The notes: generated by a model not told the origin, from the letters alone. Numbered from the stretch's first letter, positions 1-7,702 are shown. The stretch: 18,409 nt of DNA from Candidatus Omnitrophota bacterium (GCA_016206875.1 JACQQR010000014.1:1-18409), one strand, 5' to 3'. Numbers and translations: made by a program.

Positions 1-162
1 GATGCGGACACGGGCATTGAAACGAGTTTCCATCTTGAAATCCCTTTCTTTGGAAGAAAATTTCTTCTCCGAAATCCTTTTCTTAGGAAATCCCCTTCAA
101 ATTCACCTGAGGACGCCGAAACCGTTCGGAAAACCGTCTGGCGCTCTGGAAAACTATTTTGA
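1..162 (+). CDS. Possible 3' end of a histidine-kinase-like ATPase gene (partial)
   Basis: Frame 1 is open from the window edge to a TGA at 160-162, giving 53 residues. The start reads DADTGIETSFHLEIPFF, which resembles the end of a HATPase_c domain, where a G-x-G-T-x-F box is followed by an aliphatic strand ending in Pro. Here the second Gly of the box is replaced by Glu. The residues after IPFF are basic and polar with no recognisable domain, as in a short C-terminal tail. If correct, the rest of a two-component sensor kinase lies to the left. The short length and imperfect motif make this tentative; it could be chance open frame. Confidence 0.3.
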   Translation, partial: DADTGIETSFHLEIPFFGRKFLLRNPFLRKSPSNSPEDAETVRKTVWRSGKLF

Positions 163-360
163 ATGTTTGCGCGGCTAGCCCGAGAGCAACAAACAATGCC
201 AGCTGTAAGTACATTGGGTCCCGGGTAATCAACTGTGCCAAGATTGAAAACGAACCGTTGTGTTCCACAGAAAACTTCCTCCTCAAGCAATCACGATGTC
301 CAATGAGTTCAAGTGAGGAAAGGACACTCCAAGTTCCGTGCCAAGAAATTTTTTCTCGCT

Positions 361-435
361 GTCATTCTCGCGCCAGCCTCGGCGGGTCCGCCGGGACGGA
401 AAAACCTTGCCTACCGGCAGGCAGGCGGGAATGAC
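361..435. repeat. Palindromic interspersed repeat, GTCATTC...GAATGAC type
   Basis: The element starts with GTCATTCTCGC and ends with GGCGGGAATGAC, so its ends are inverted copies of one another. It belongs to the same end type as the element at 1431-1515 and the minimal palindrome at 7703-7724. Near its right end it contains a second, smaller hairpin (405-425), so one repeat sits inside another. No protein is expected from it. Confidence 0.7.
405..425. repeat. 21-nt hairpin cassette, exact inverted copy of 7001-7021
   Basis: This 21-nt sequence contains the near-palindromic core GCCTACCGGCAGGC. It is the exact reverse complement of 7001-7021, which lies inside the coding sequence of the amidotransferase-like gene. 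Read in the coding orientation used there, it gives the peptide PCLPAGR. A perfect 21-nt match 6.6 kb away, in a different gene context and inside a different host repeat, indicates a dispersed mobile repeat rather than chance. Confidence 0.8.
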
Positions 436-446
436 AACTTGAAGAA

Positions 447-464
447 TGTCTGAAATTTCAGACA
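447..464. repeat. Perfect 18-nt palindrome
   Basis: TGTCTGAAATTTCAGACA is fully self-complementary. It lies 12 nt beyond the end of the repeat at 361-435. It could be a regulator binding site or the remnant of a repeat. No promoter is apparent next to it, so a repeat remnant seems more likely. Confidence 0.5.
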
Positions 465-597
465 AGGCGTACGAAGAGGTCGGACAGGAGGAGCCCCGGA
501 CATCCAGAAAGGATTTTTAAAAAGGTGAGTACTTAAAGAAGAGAATCTTTCGATCAGGCAGCTTGATCATATTTCGCAGTTAAGCCATATTGTTTCA

Positions 598-625
598 GAA
601 ACCTTTTTCTTTTGGAAAGGGTTTC
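598..625. terminator. Stem-loop at the 3' end of higA
   Basis: GAAACCTTTT and AAAGGGTTTC form an imperfect stem with G-T pairing around a short loop, and the right arm overlaps the higA stop codon. On the - strand the hairpin directly follows the antitoxin gene, where an operon terminator would be expected. It is not followed by a clear run of T, so intrinsic termination is uncertain. Confidence 0.3.
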
Positions 626-1082
626 AAATAAAAAATGTTGCCGGATTAACTCCGAATCGCTTACTCAATCTTTCAATATGCTCTCGGGTGAGCCGGCGTT
701 TTCCATGGAAAATTTCTGAAACAACAGGCTGCCCCCCTACATCCTCGGCAATATCATATTGAGTCAAACCATTTTGCTCCATGAGAAATTGAAGCACTTC
801 TTCTGCTGAAGCAGCATTTATTTTGAATTCTTGTTTCTCAAATTCTTCTACAAAAACCGTAACCGAATCTAAATATTTCCGAATAGAGATTTTAAATACT
901 GTACCGCATTCCGCATTTTCCAGCTCGTTCATCAGAATCTCGATTACTTCTTTATAATGTTCATACATCCTTTTGCCGGTAAGCGGCCGAGGAGGCATAT
1001 GGGTGTAAAGCCATTTGGACATCGTGTCTCGAAGGGGTTCTTGATAAGGGGCTAGTTTTTTTTCTAACACGGCAAAAGTCAT
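624..1082 (-). CDS. higA: HigA-type antitoxin, XRE-family HTH repressor
   Basis: This 152-residue protein is the antitoxin of a type II toxin-antitoxin pair. Residues about 93-152 form a Cro/C1-type (XRE) helix-turn-helix: EEVLQFLMEQNGLTQYDIAE, then a recognition-helix region around VVSEIFHGKRRLT, ending HIERLSKRFGVNPATFFI. The N-terminal ~90 residues are a separate mostly helical segment that in HigA proteins contacts the toxin. A C-terminal DNA-binding domain and this length match the longer HigA class. The ATG follows the higB stop by 4 nt, and the ribosome binding site GGAG lies in the last toxin codons, suggesting translational coupling. In this family the toxin gene comes first and HigA represses the operon, consistent with the inverted repeat in the promoter at 1377-1404. 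Confidence 0.85.
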   Translation of the reverse strand: MTFAVLEKKLAPYQEPLRDTMSKWLYTHMPPRPLTGKRMYEHYKEVIEILMNELENAECGTVFKISIRKYLDSVTVFVEEFEKQEFKINAASAEEVLQFLMEQNGLTQYDIAEDVGGQPVVSEIFHGKRRLTREHIERLSKRFGVNPATFFI

Positions 1083-1086
1083 ATAA

Positions 1087-1371
1087 TTATCTCCATTTTA
1101 TTCGATCATACTGCGCATGGGTAAAAATATATTTGATCATCACTGTAGCCACGGGATAATGAATTAAGGCAATTAATCGAAACCTGTTTCCTGATATATT
1201 AAACACCGTATATGGCCGAACATAATCTGCAGAACCAAATGTCTGCCTCAATTGATTAAAATGTTTGAAATCGTTTATCTCAAAGACTTGCAGCCACGTT
1301 CTCAATGAACTTTGTGAATCCGGATGTTGCCGCATAAAAGCATGAACCAAATCCCGACCGAGAATGCGCAT
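1087..1371 (-). CDS. higB: HigB-type mRNA interferase toxin
   Basis: The 94-residue product matches HigB of the RelE/HigB superfamily, ribosome-dependent mRNA endonucleases. Recognisable blocks are HPDSQSSLRTWLQVF near the N terminus, FGSADYV in the middle, VFNISGNRFRLIALIHY, and the C-terminal IFTHAQYDRIKW. The open frame extends upstream to a TTG at 1404 and an ATG at 1386. I chose the ATG at 1371 because family members normally begin close to MR-I-hydrophobic, and because a -10 element TATCAT ends 5 nt before it, so upstream codons probably lie outside the transcript. The gene precedes higA by 4 nt. Which RNAs it cuts cannot be read from the sequence. A complete toxin with its antitoxin suggests a functional pair. 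Confidence 0.85.
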   Translation of the reverse strand: MRILGRDLVHAFMRQHPDSQSSLRTWLQVFEINDFKHFNQLRQTFGSADYVRPYTVFNISGNRFRLIALIHYPVATVMIKYIFTHAQYDRIKWR

Positions 1372-1376
1372 AAAGA

Positions 1377-1404
1377 ATGATAGCATATTGCTATCTTCTG
1401 TCAA
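1377..1404 (-). promoter_or_regulatory. higBA promoter with embedded operator
   Basis: On the - strand there is a perfect -35 box TTGACA (1399-1404), a 16-nt spacer and TATCAT (1377-1382) as -10. Five bases later comes the ATG of higB, so the mRNA is probably leaderless. A perfect inverted repeat, GATAGCA-TAT-TGCTATC (1379-1395), fills the spacer and overlaps the -10. That is where a repressor would block RNA polymerase. HigA is the obvious candidate ligand, by analogy with known autorepression of higBA operons. Confidence 0.65.
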
Positions 1405-1430
1405 CTGAATGCATTTTCTCTGGGTGCTCT

Positions 1431-1515
1431 GTCACCCCCGCGAAAGCGGGGGCCCAGTGACTTTAGCATTGTCTGAAAAACCAAGTCGCTGGATTCCCGC
1501 TTTCGCGGGAATGAC
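1431..1515. repeat. 85-nt palindromic repeat with hairpin arms
   Basis: The 27-nt ends are imperfect inverted repeats. The left starts GTCACCCCCGCGAAAGCGGG, and the right (1489-1515) is the complement of a GTCATTCCCGCGAAAGCGGG form. Pairing extends inward to about 1463 and 1483, leaving a 19-nt loop. Each arm is itself a hairpin (CCCGC-GAAA-GCGGG). It lies between the metH stop and the higBA promoter, so it may also stop metH transcription. A 60-codon open frame over it is a translation of the repeat and not a gene. Confidence 0.8.
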
Positions 1516-1588
1516 AACACATGCCAGAAAAGTCCGCAGCTACGGTCATGCATCCAATTTTCACTGCCTTTTTTGATATGCACCCTGT

Positions 1589-4500
1589 TTAGACCTCATA
1601 CCCCAAGTTTGGGGCGAGCCAGCGTTCGGTTTCGCGCAGGGAAAGGCCTTTTCGGCGGGCGTAGTCTTCGGCTTGGTCGCGGGCGATTTTGCCTACGGCG
1701 AAGTATTTGGACTGGGGATGGGCAAAATACAGGCCGCTTACGGAAGCGGCCGGATACATAGCGTAATTTTCCGTAAGCTGCACTCCGGCATTTTTTTCGG
1801 CATGCAGCAGTTCAAATAATGTTTTCTTCTCCGTGTGATCGGGAGAAGCAGGATATCCGGGCGCAGGGCGTATGCCTCGATATTTTTCTCGAATCAGCGC
1901 TTCGTTATCTAACTGTTCACTCATAGCGTATCCCCAAAATTCCTTACGCACGCGCTCGTGCAGGCGCTCGGCAAAGGCCTCGGCCAAACGGTCAGCAAGA
2001 GCTTTCGCCATAATGCTGTGATAATCATCATGCTCGGTTTCAAATTTGCGCACCAAAGGCTCGATATTTAGGCCAGCCGTGACAGTAAACGCACCCAAAT
2101 AATCACGCGCACCGGAATCTTTCGGCGCCACGAAATCAGCCAAGGCATAATTGGCGTAGCCGGCGGGCTGTCTCATTTGCTGGCGCAACGTGTGGAATAT
2201 GGCAACCACATGGTGACGGGAATCATCCGAATACACTTCGATGTCATCGCCTACACTGGCGGCGGGAAATAGGCCGATCACGGCGCGCGCGCGGAGCAAC
2301 TTTTCATCGATGATTCTCGCGAGAAGCGCCTGGGCATCGCGGAAAAGACTACGCGCCGTCTCCCCCGATTTCGGATCGTCTAAGATTGCCGGATAGCGCC
2401 CCCTCATTTCCCAAGTATGAAAGAATGGTGACCAGTCAATTCTTTGGCTGATTTCCTGCAAAGAATACTCTTCAAAAGTGTTTACTCCTAAAAACAAAGG
2501 CTTTGTAATCGGTACCTTAGGCCAATCTGAAACAAACCGGTTGCCTCGCGCCTCTTCCAAACTTAAGAATTGCATTTTGGACTGTTTTTCCTCATGCGTT
2601 TTGCGCACGGCTTCATATTCTTTCTTTTTGGCGGCAATAAATTTTTCTTTCTGTGAATCGGCGAGGAGATTGGAGCACACGTTGACACTACGCGAAGCAT
2701 CCAACACATGAATCACCGGGCCGGCCTGGTATTGTGGCCCGATTTTGACGGCTGTGTGCGCAACCGAAGTGGTGGCACCTCCTATCAAAAGCGGCTGGGT
2801 AAATCCAAGCCGCTGCATTTCACGCGCGACGTGCACCATTTCGTCCAGCGATGGGGTGATCAATCCGGAAAGCCCGATGATATCGGCATGCTTCTGGCGC
2901 GCCGTCTCCAAGATTTTCTCGCAAGGCACCATCACACCCAAGTCGATGATTTCGTAATTGTTACAGCCCAGCACCACGCCCACGATATTTTTGCCGATGT
3001 CGTGCACGTCGCCTTTGACTGTGGCCATCACAATGGTGCCGGCTTTGCGCGCTCCCGTGCGCTCTTTTTCTTTTTCGATAAAAGGCTCCAGATACGCCAC
3101 GGCCTTTTTCATTACGCGCGCGCTTTTAACCACTTGCGGCAAAAACATTTTTCCTGAGCCGAACAAATCGCCCACCACATTCATGCCCGCCATGAGCGGC
3201 CCCTCAATCACGGCCAACGGAAACGGATATTTCGCACGCGCCTCTTCTGTGTCTTCATGCACGTACGCATCAATCCCATGCACCAGCGCGTGCGCCAGGC
3301 GCTCCTCCACGGGTGCGCTACGCCAAGCCTCGTTCTTCACTTTCGATTCAGACTGGCGCGAAGCCCCTTGCGCATATTTCAAAAGCCGATCGGTGGCGTC
3401 GGCCCGCCGAGCCAAGAGCACGTCTTCCGCCAATTCCAATAAATCCCTGGGAATATCGTCATACACCGTAATCATGCCGGCGTTGACAATGCCCATATCC
3501 AGGCCGGCCTGAATAGCGTGATAAAGAAAAACCGAGTGCATGGCCTCGCGCACGGGATTGATGCCGCGGAAAGAAAAGGAAATATTGCTGATACCGCCTG
3601 AGACATGCACGTGCGGCAAGCTGGCCTTGATTTGACGCGTGCCCTCAATAAATTCCACGGCGTAGCGATTGTGCTCTTCAATACCTGTGGCCACAGTGAG
3701 CACATTTGGATCAAAGATAATATCTTGGGCGGGAAAACCGGCTTTCTCCGTCAACAGTTTGTATGCCCGCCGGCACACTTCAATTTTTCGCTCAGCCGTG
3801 TCGGCCTGACCTTTTTCATCGAAGGCCATCACCACGGCGGCGGCGCCGTAACGGCGAATTTTGTGCGCTTGCGCCAAAAATTTTTCTTCACCTTCTTTTA
3901 AACTGATGGAATTCACCACACCTTTTCCCTGCAGGCATTTGAGTCCCGCCTCAATCACAGACCATTTCGACGAATCGACCATCACGGGAACGCGCGCAAT
4001 GTCCGGCTCAGAAGCCGCGAGATTCAAAAATTCAGTCATCATTTTTTCAGAATCAATCAGCGCTTCGTCAAAATTGACATCAATAATTTGCGCGCCCGAA
4101 ACCACTTGCTGGCGGGCAATGGCCAAGGCGCCTTCCATATTGCCCGATTTGACGCACTCGGCAAATTTTGGCGAGCCGGTAATATTGGTGCGCTCACCCA
4201 CATTGACGAAATTGATTTCCGGCGTCATCACGAGCGGCTCCAGTCCGGAAAAATGCGTCAATTCTTCCGACGTCGGAAGAATTCGCGGCGGCTTGCCCGC
4301 GGCTACTTCAGCGATTTTCTGAATATGAGCCGGCGTAGTGCCGCAGCAGCCGCCCACAATATTCACGAATCCGCTTTCCACAAAATCTTTGATGGTCTCG
4401 GCCATGCTTTCCGGCGTCTCATCATACTCGCCGAATTGATTCGGAAGCCCGGCGTTGGGATAACAGCTTACGTACACAGGCGCCACGCGCGAAAGCTCTT

Positions 4501-5263
4501 CGAGATAGGGCCGCATTTGCCTGGCGCCCAGCGCACAATTAATGCCCACAGCCAAAACGTCGGCATGAGAAATAGAAATCCAAAACGCCTCAATCGTTTG
4601 GCCGGAAAGCGTGCGCCCGCTTTGATCGGTGATGGTGGTGGAAACAATAATGGGAATTTTCTTGCCGCATTTTTGAAAATATTCCTCGATGGCAAAAAGC
4701 GCGGCTTTGGCGTTGAGCGTGTCGAATGCGGTTTCCACCAAAAGCAAATCCACGCCGCCATCCATTAACCCGCGCGTTTGCTCGATGTACGCGGCAACTA
4801 AATCATCGAAAGTGACGGCCCGGTAGCCGGGACGATTCACATCGGGAGAAAGCGAGGCGGATTTATTACTGGGACCGATGGCGCCGGCCACAAAGCGGGG
4901 TTTGGAGGGATTGCGCTTCATCAATTCATCGGCGGCTTTTTTGGCTAATAAGGCGGCTTCTTTGTTCAGTTCGTACACCAGGCCTTCCATTTGATAATCA
5001 GCCATGGAAAACCGGTTCGAGTTGAACGTGTTCGTTTCAATAATATCGGCTCCGGCTTCCAAATAAGCGCGGTGAATATCTAAGATCATTTTGGGCTGGG
5101 TAAGCACGAGTAAATCGTTATTCCCTTGTAACGGGCAAGGATGCTGTTGAAAGCGCGCGCCGCGGAAATCAGCTTCTTCCAGCTTGTGGCGCTGAATCAT
5201 CGTGCCCATAGCGCCGTCGAGAATGAGAATACGTTGGTTGATGTGAGTGCGAATATCGGTCAT
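1589..5263 (-). CDS. metH: Cobalamin-dependent methionine synthase MetH
   Basis: The 1224-residue product transfers the methyl group of 5-methyltetrahydrofolate through cobalamin to homocysteine, making methionine and tetrahydrofolate in the cytoplasm. All modules are present in the usual order. The homocysteine domain (about 8-325) starts ILDGAMGTMIQ and has the zinc ligands Cys243, Cys306 and Cys307. The pterin domain (about 350-610) opens NFVNVGERTNITGS. The helical cap and B12 domain (about 645-880) has the cobalt ligand in DVHDIG, His754. The C-terminal reactivation domain (about 900-1224) carries the S-adenosylmethionine motif RPAPGYPASPDHTEK. The length is almost that of the E. coli enzyme. 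No residue loss or frameshift is visible. The ATG lies 102 bp from the divergent MFS gene, with a possible -35 TTGACG at 5305-5310 but no convincing -10. The leader is too short for a cobalamin riboswitch. Confidence 0.97.
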   Translation of the reverse strand: MTDIRTHINQRILILDGAMGTMIQRHKLEEADFRGARFQQHPCPLQGNNDLLVLTQPKMILDIHRAYLEAGADIIETNTFNSNRFSMADYQMEGLVYELNKEAALLAKKAADELMKRNPSKPRFVAGAIGPSNKSASLSPDVNRPGYRAVTFDDLVAAYIEQTRGLMDGGVDLLLVETAFDTLNAKAALFAIEEYFQKCGKKIPIIVSTTITDQSGRTLSGQTIEAFWISISHADVLAVGINCALGARQMRPYLEELSRVAPVYVSCYPNAGLPNQFGEYDETPESMAETIKDFVESGFVNIVGGCCGTTPAHIQKIAEVAAGKPPRILPTSEELTHFSGLEPLVMTPEINFVNVGERTNITGSPKFAECVKSGNMEGALAIARQQVVSGAQIIDVNFDEALIDSEKMMTEFLNLAASEPDIARVPVMVDSSKWSVIEAGLKCLQGKGVVNSISLKEGEEKFLAQAHKIRRYGAAAVVMAFDEKGQADTAERKIEVCRRAYKLLTEKAGFPAQDIIFDPNVLTVATGIEEHNRYAVEFIEGTRQIKASLPHVHVSGGISNISFSFRGINPVREAMHSVFLYHAIQAGLDMGIVNAGMITVYDDIPRDLLELAEDVLLARRADATDRLLKYAQGASRQSESKVKNEAWRSAPVEERLAHALVHGIDAYVHEDTEEARAKYPFPLAVIEGPLMAGMNVVGDLFGSGKMFLPQVVKSARVMKKAVAYLEPFIEKEKERTGARKAGTIVMATVKGDVHDIGKNIVGVVLGCNNYEIIDLGVMVPCEKILETARQKHADIIGLSGLITPSLDEMVHVAREMQRLGFTQPLLIGGATTSVAHTAVKIGPQYQAGPVIHVLDASRSVNVCSNLLADSQKEKFIAAKKKEYEAVRKTHEEKQSKMQFLSLEEARGNRFVSDWPKVPITKPLFLGVNTFEEYSLQEISQRIDWSPFFHTWEMRGRYPAILDDPKSGETARSLFRDAQALLARIIDEKLLRARAVIGLFPAASVGDDIEVYSDDSRHHVVAIFHTLRQQMRQPAGYANYALADFVAPKDSGARDYLGAFTVTAGLNIEPLVRKFETEHDDYHSIMAKALADRLAEAFAERLHERVRKEFWGYAMSEQLDNEALIREKYRGIRPAPGYPASPDHTEKKTLFELLHAEKNAGVQLTENYAMYPAASVSGLYFAHPQSKYFAVGKIARDQAEDYARRKGLSLRETERWLAPNLGYEV

Positions 5264-5308
5264 AATGGCCTAATCCTAACAAATCTCGTTAATTTTGCAA
5301 GAAACGTC

Positions 5309-5346
5309 AAAAAAGTGACTGTCACTTTAGTGACTGTCACTTTTTT
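5309..5346. promoter_or_regulatory. Paired palindromes in the metH / MFS divergent region
   Basis: Two identical palindromes AGTGACTGTCACT occur at 5314-5326 and 5329-5341, 15 bp apart from start to start. The two together also form one larger inverted repeat with 17-nt arms (one mismatch), bordered by A-rich and T-rich ends. Lying between two outward-reading genes they could be tandem operator sites for one dimeric regulator acting on both. The A/T borders also suit a bidirectional terminator-like hairpin or a dispersed repeat. The position between divergent starts argues against a terminator role. Confidence 0.5.
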
Positions 5347-5348
5347 TT

Positions 5349-5359
5349 TATGATACATT
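5349..5359 (+). promoter_or_regulatory. Candidate -10 region of the MFS gene
   Basis: TATGAT at 5349-5354 matches the bacterial -10 consensus at five of six positions. An overlapping TACATT at 5354-5359 lies 6 nt before the ATG at 5366. Either would give an mRNA with a leader of a few bases or none. No good -35 is seen; the sequence at that distance is the palindrome pair. No ribosome binding site is visible before the ATG. Confidence 0.3.
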
Positions 5360-5365
5360 TTCACC

Positions 5366-6745
5366 ATGACCACTCCAGCGCGTAGAATCCATCAAAGTCT
5401 CGATGTCTCTTGGAAAGAAGGCATCCCCGCCAGCATGATGCTGGGCGTGGTGGACTATTACATCGTCCCCTTCGGATTATTTTTGGGCGCCACCACGCAG
5501 CAAATCGGATTTTTGGTGGCCGTTCCCCAACTCGTTTCTTCTTTCTCTCAGCTTTTTGCCGTCGGAGCAATACGGGCTGTTGGAAGCCGTGTACAATTCC
5601 TACGCATCTTAGCCGTGCTGCAAGCCTCTCTCCTGCTGCCTATCTCTTTTTTATCCTTGGTAAATTTTCATTGGCAAGTTGTGTTTCTGATTGGCTTCAT
5701 GATTCTATTCCGCATGCTGGGCAGTTTGATCGCCACAGCCTGGGGCAGTTTGGTGAGCGACTACTTGCCGCCTCAAAAGCGCGGCCATTATTTCGGCTGG
5801 AGAAGCCAAATCATGGGACTAGCCGCGCTTTCCGGCATTGCCGGAGCGGGCGTGATTTTATTTTTAATGAAACAATATTGGCCTGCTGCGGGATTCCTGA
5901 TCATTTTTTTCTTGGCGGCTGCCTGCCGATTTGCCTCCACTTGGCTTTTGGCTAAGATGATTGATATGCCCCTGGCGCACCGGCCCGAGCATGATTTTTC
6001 CTTTATTGAATTTATTCGCCGCTACCGCCAAAGTAATTTTGTAAAGTTTGTGCTGTATTCTTCCTTCATTACTTTTGCCACATTTCTCTCCGCTCCGTAT
6101 ACCAGCGTATTTATTTTACGCGACTTACATTTTGATTATTTAAGCTATACAGGCATTCAGATTGCCTCTGTCACCTCGGCCCTCGTCTCTTATCCCATCT
6201 GGGGGAAGCACGCCGACGTGGCGGGAAATGCCAAGATGCTCAAAATCACAGGGGCCCTGATTCCCGTAATTCCCATTTTTTGGCTGGCCGCGCCGCTTTT
6301 TCATTACAATCCCATTTATTATGTGATGATGGAGCCCTTCGCTGGATTTGTCTGGGGAGGATTCAATTTGTGCGCCACCAACTTTATTTATGATGCCGTC
6401 ACGCCGGAAAAACGCGTGCGGTGTTTGGGGTATTACTCATTGATGACCGGCGTTTCGATTTTCTGCGGGGCGCTTGCGGGCGGATATTTGGCTCACCATC
6501 TTCCCCCGCTTTTTGGATTTCCGATCATGAGTTTGTTTTTGGTGTCTTGCCTGATGCGGGCTTGCGTCTATTTTATTTTTGCCGATAAATTCTCGGAAGT
6601 GCGCGAAAATATTACGCGGGTTACGGCCGGACAATTTTTCTTAAGCCTCTTCGGCATTCGACCCTTGAAAGGCCTCAAGCGCCAGTGGAACTTCTTCCCA
6701 GGGATAGAAAACAATGAAGAATTAAAAATGAAGAGTGAAGAATAA
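5366..6745 (+). CDS. MFS-family membrane transporter, substrate unknown
   Basis: The 459-residue product is an inner-membrane secondary transporter. Long hydrophobic segments recur through residues about 25-410, consistent with 12 membrane helices. A cytoplasmic loop after the fourth helix reads SDYLPPQKRGHYFGWRSQI, the RG-x-x-x-G pattern of the major facilitator superfamily, and a basic loop around residue 220 separates the two halves. A conserved-looking stretch FVWGGFNLCATNFIYDAV with TPEKRVRCLGYYS follows in the second half. No substrate can be assigned. The gene is divergent from metH and converges on the amidotransferase-like gene. The last codons (ENNEELKMKSEE) are written in the low-complexity GAAGAATGAA-type sequence at 6711-6766, so the natural C terminus may have been replaced by a short repeat. 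Confidence 0.8.
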   Translation: MTTPARRIHQSLDVSWKEGIPASMMLGVVDYYIVPFGLFLGATTQQIGFLVAVPQLVSSFSQLFAVGAIRAVGSRVQFLRILAVLQASLLLPISFLSLVNFHWQVVFLIGFMILFRMLGSLIATAWGSLVSDYLPPQKRGHYFGWRSQIMGLAALSGIAGAGVILFLMKQYWPAAGFLIIFFLAAACRFASTWLLAKMIDMPLAHRPEHDFSFIEFIRRYRQSNFVKFVLYSSFITFATFLSAPYTSVFILRDLHFDYLSYTGIQIASVTSALVSYPIWGKHADVAGNAKMLKITGALIPVIPIFWLAAPLFHYNPIYYVMMEPFAGFVWGGFNLCATNFIYDAVTPEKRVRCLGYYSLMTGVSIFCGALAGGYLAHHLPPLFGFPIMSLFLVSCLMRACVYFIFADKFSEVRENITRVTAGQFFLSLFGIRPLKGLKRQWNFFPGIENNEELKMKSEE

Positions 6746-6754
6746 AGAATGAAG

Positions 6755-6781
6755 AATGAAGAATTTCAATTATTCTTCATT
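6755..6781. terminator. Hairpin between convergent genes
   Basis: AATGAAGAAT (6755-6764) and ATTCTTCATT (6772-6781) form a perfect 10-bp stem with a 7-nt loop. It lies between the stop of the MFS gene at 6745 and the end of the converging amidotransferase-like gene, whose stop codon lies in the hairpin. The stem is AT-rich, so it would be a weak bidirectional terminator. It sits at the end of a stretch of GAATGAA repeats. Confidence 0.4.
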
Positions 6782-7567
6782 ATGTATTATCCACCTCAGT
6801 ATCGCCTGCACAAATCGAACATACCCGTCACCCACTTCCACGTGAATCTTCGCGCTCACAGGAAGCACCCGGCGCTTCCGGCCCCAATCCACCATACCTC
6901 CGCACCAATGGGGGGCTACGTCGGTAGCGAGCGCGGCGACACGTTTCCGAGGGGAAGCATCGATGACAAAAAGCGGAAATTCTTGGCGGGAAACCCTCAC
7001 CCTGCCTGCCGGTAGGCAAGGCCCTTCCCCTCTCCCCTTAGCAAGGGCGAGGGGCAACTCACCCGTTTCAATTTTTCTAGCTGACAGTATTGTTTCGGCG
7101 CCCGGCCGCACTTTCAGGCGATTCAGTCCGCAAATCACAGGAGGTGCGGCAAAAGAAACTTTTTCGAACATTGAATGTTTTTTGCGAAGCGTCATGAGGG
7201 CCCCGCCGGGAAAATTCGTCCGGTCGTCTTTAGAGGAAATCGTAACCGGCAATATTTCTTCTATCCATGAGCCTCTCCAGGCGCCGAACGGGCCGCCAAA
7301 CGAACCCCACCCGCCAATCATCAGAAATCCTGCCCGGCCGGCTTCAGCGCGCCGCACAATTTCGGCCTCGGCTTTCGGGACGAGTCCCTTGCGGGAATAA
7401 TCGCTAAAAATAAAAGCGCCGAATTCCGGGCCCACATCCTTCAGCCCAATTTTCTCGCCCGGCGGGACATGGCGAAACGGAATGCCGGAGTCGCGAAGAA
7501 CACCCAGCAAATAATTCGCCGCCCCACCCACGGGGCTGTCGCCTGCATAAAGGATTTTAATTTTCAT
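6770..7567 (-). CDS. Glutamine-amidotransferase-like protein (GATase1-like) with repeat insertion
   Basis: The 265-residue product resembles the uncharacterised GATase1-like family (flavodoxin-like fold, related to ThuA). It begins with a strand MKIKILYAGDSPVGG. It has GFLMIGGWGSFGGPFGAWRG at residues 80-99, followed by IEEILPV. A C-terminal block reads RKRVAALATDVAPHWCGGMVDW. The nucleophile position expected in true amidotransferases (G-x-C-x-G) is not present in GGWGSFGG, so glutamine hydrolysis is doubtful. Residues about 172-194 (LALAKGRGEGPCLPAGRVRV) translate an inserted palindromic repeat between two predicted strands, without breaking the frame. The ATG at 7567 is preceded by a weak AAGAAG. 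It stands alone between a convergent transporter gene and a non-coding region. Its function is unknown. Confidence 0.7.
   Translation of the reverse strand: MKIKILYAGDSPVGGAANYLLGVLRDSGIPFRHVPPGEKIGLKDVGPEFGAFIFSDYSRKGLVPKAEAEIVRRAEAGRAGFLMIGGWGSFGGPFGAWRGSWIEEILPVTISSKDDRTNFPGGALMTLRKKHSMFEKVSFAAPPVICGLNRLKVRPGAETILSARKIETGELPLALAKGRGEGPCLPAGRVRVSRQEFPLFVIDASPRKRVAALATDVAPHWCGGMVDWGRKRRVLPVSAKIHVEVGDGYVRFVQAILRWIIHNEE
6993..7055 (-). repeat. CCCTC-family repeat with hairpin cassette, inside a gene
   Basis: On the - strand the unit reads GCCCCTCGCCCTTGCTAAGG, then GGAGAGGGGAAGGG, then the 21-nt cassette (7001-7021), then GTGAGGGT. It matches the repeats at 7814-7910 and 16754-16816 outside the cassette. 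Removing the 21 bases restores an uninterrupted GAGAGGGGAAGGGTGAGGG like the intergenic copies. It is translated in frame as about 21 residues of the amidotransferase-like protein. Confidence 0.75.
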
Positions 7568-7702
7568 TTTTTATTCTTCTTCATGATCCGCTTGATTCAA
7601 TGCGCAATAGAGATGCCTTGAGCACCTTTTGCTATAGTTTTTCTCGATTTTTTCACTGCATTGAGCGTTTGGTTTTGGATTTCTTCGAAACTATCCGAGA
7701 TA

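Larger units (their letters stand above)
163..623. other. Repeat-rich intergenic region without a convincing gene
   Basis: No convincing gene is visible between the left-end tail and higA. The longest frame (159-434, +) mainly translates a palindromic repeat and has no domain-like pattern. The region holds a repeat at 361-435, a perfect palindrome at 447-464, a small inverted repeat GATCA/TGATC at 552-568 and a stem-loop at 598-625 abutting the end of higA. The stretch 465-545 shows nothing recognisable. The accumulation of palindromes looks like a landing area for repeats rather than a regulatory region. Confidence 0.6.

Noticed and set aside
159..434. 91-codon + strand open frame
   Set aside because: It overlaps the left-end tail, translates a palindromic repeat for about a quarter of its length and has no domain-like pattern.
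1401..1583. 60-codon - strand open frame between metH and higB
   Set aside because: Most of it is the translation of the repeat at 1431-1515, and the remainder is the promoter region of higBA.
4088..4768. 226-codon + strand open frame inside metH
   Set aside because: It is antisense to a complete, well-conserved metH domain and its translation is rich in His, Arg and Ala without any family pattern.
5309..5346. Intrinsic terminator
   Set aside because: The hairpin and T run fit structurally, but both neighbouring genes start here and read outward, so no transcript is expected to end at this point unless it is antisense.
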